A DNA stretch of 18,550 nucleotides from Fomitopsis serialis (lineage: Eukaryota; Basidiomycota; Agaricomycetes; Polyporales; Fomitopsidaceae). The notes under the pieces were generated by a model that saw only the letters and a program-made list of their open reading frames with translations, did no database searches and was not told where the DNA came from. The stretch spans positions 1-18,550 of the forward strand of contig NW_025955611.1 in the NCBI RefSeq assembly GCF_022376445.1, written 5' to 3'. Below, in pieces: positions 17,647 through 18,550 of the stretch. The position numbers and the translations under genes are program-made. Within the stretch, counting starts at the first letter, position 1; the number at the start of each line of letters is the position of its first letter.

Positions 17647-18550
17647 AGCAAGATTCCGCCGCGTCGGAACTTCGACGTCAACCCTGAAGACTACCGAGAC
17701 TACGAAAGTCCTCTTCTCGCACTCGCTATCGACAGTCGTCTAGGTCCCGGATCCGCCGCCGCCTTTCGCAGGCATAGCAACCCTCTACCAGGACCTTCGA
17801 CTATCCCCTCTTCATCCGAACACGTCGAGCTTGTCCCCGATCACGACGATCAGGAACACTCCGCTCGAGACCAAGTACCTACTACCCCATCCCATCCCGG
17901 ACGTGCTCGAAGACTTTCGCTCTCAGACGACCTAGAGTCTCGAGTCTTTGGCTCTCCTCTACCGTCCCTAACGCCGTCGCCGCCTCTCGAAGGAGAGGAC
18001 CTCAGTTCAGCCACGCCGATCACGACGCGTAGTGGAGCCACCACCTCACGTCTACCTTTACCCACTCGTCGCAGAGCGTCGTTAGCCCCTCCAGGACCAG
18101 AGTCGTCCGAGCCGCGAAGGACTTCGACCAGCGACAACCAAAACCCTTCGAACGATCCACCAAATCCTTCGAACCCTCCGAACACCGATACGAACATGTC
18201 CGAAGCAGCAGCACAAGCTTCGAAGGCGGCTTCCATGCCTGCCCGCGGTCACTCGACTGCGCCAGTCTTTGATGAGTCAGAGCCCTTCGCGTTCAACCGC
18301 TTCTTCCAGGACCTCGAGACCCACTTCACGCGATGCGGGATCACCACCAATGCGGACAAAAAGTCATGGGCCGTTCGGTACCCGCCGATACGGGTCTCGG
18401 ACCTGTGGACGATGCAGCCGACGTACAAGGATGCTACGAAGACGTACGACGAGTTTAAGACAGCTCTTCGAACACTCTACCCAGGTGCCGACGATCAACA
18501 CAAGTATTCGACGGACGACCTCGACAAGATGGTCCAGGAACGTCAGAGGC
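17647..18550 (+). CDS. Gag-like protein of the LTR retrotransposon (3' partial)
   Basis: The frame is open from after a TAG at 17644-17646 to the right window edge (301 codons). The first in-frame ATG is at 18196. After it, PVFDESEPFAFNRFFQDLETHFTRC is followed by KKSWAVRY, SDLWTMQPTYKDATKTYDEF, LRTLYPGADDQ and YSTDDLDKMVQER. This is the pattern of Gag proteins from basidiomycete Ty3/Gypsy elements, with the WAVRY and DLW-x(n)-KTYDEF-x(n)-LYPG blocks. The 183 codons before the ATG are proline-, serine- and arginine-rich and contain TTRSGATTSR. Starting at 18196 is conventional; an earlier non-ATG start or a spliced leader would add the rich segment. The zinc knuckle, protease and polymerase would lie beyond the window. 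Confidence 0.78.

Noticed and set aside
17283..17681. 132-codon minus-strand frame over the LTR
   Set aside because: It spans the LTR, repeat array and LTR end; its Arg/Gly richness reflects base composition.
1..18550. tRNA, rRNA and CRISPR-like signals
   Set aside because: No cloverleaf, rRNA block or regularly spaced repeat was found by eye; CRISPR arrays are not expected in a fungal nuclear genome.

Overview
The window looks like the genome of an agaricomycete fungus, probably a wood- or litter-decaying basidiomycete. Genes are split by many short GT..AG introns and some exons are only 16-31 nt. They include a secreted pectin hydrolase, a cluster of DUF6533-type seven-helix membrane proteins and a cysteine/histidine-rich protein of a type I associate with mushroom-forming fungi. 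All splice models were built by eye from frame, splice signals and similarity between paralogues or to remembered families; none was tested against RNA.

Layout. (1) 1-3163, + strand: the 3' part of a tyrosine-recombinase retrotransposon of the Ngaro/DIRS type. A reverse transcriptase-RNase H frame is open at the left window edge and overlaps the start of a tyrosine recombinase frame. Two identical 100-bp direct repeats follow, separated by 570 bp, which matches the B1-A2-B2 end of Ngaro elements. (2) 3619-6298, - strand: an apparently intact 11-exon gene for a secreted GH28 endo-rhamnogalacturonase, with a TATA box about 100 bp upstream. (3) 6299-7579: no convincing gene. (4) 7580 to about 14200, - strand: a tandem array of DUF6533-type genes. 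Copy 1 (7580-9231, 12 exons, 340 aa) is intact. Copy 2 (10329-11934) keeps the same exon lengths in most places but has several splice and frame lesions. Copy 3 (about 13470-14200) is a frameshifted remnant. Weak traces of a fourth copy lie at about 12200-13360. (5) 14514-15884, - strand: a 3-exon gene for a 413-aa protein with C2H2-like cysteine/histidine clusters and no known function. (6) 16186-17018, - strand: a 2-exon gene for a 258-aa protein of unknown function with an RGG-rich tail. (7) About 17046 to the right edge, + strand: the 5' end of a second retrotransposon, this time an LTR element, with a candidate 5' LTR carrying a TATA box and a short repeat array, then a Gag-like frame open to the window end.

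The host genes do not form a pathway. The rhamnogalacturonase acts outside the cell on the branched part of pectin. The DUF6533 proteins are predicted integral membrane proteins without established function. The window reads as a host gene segment bordered by two different retrotransposon classes, with a local family of membrane genes at several stages of decay between them. I see no clearly new biological system. The most unusual content is the graded decay of the DUF6533 array and its conserved exon architecture, and the well-preserved Ngaro end.
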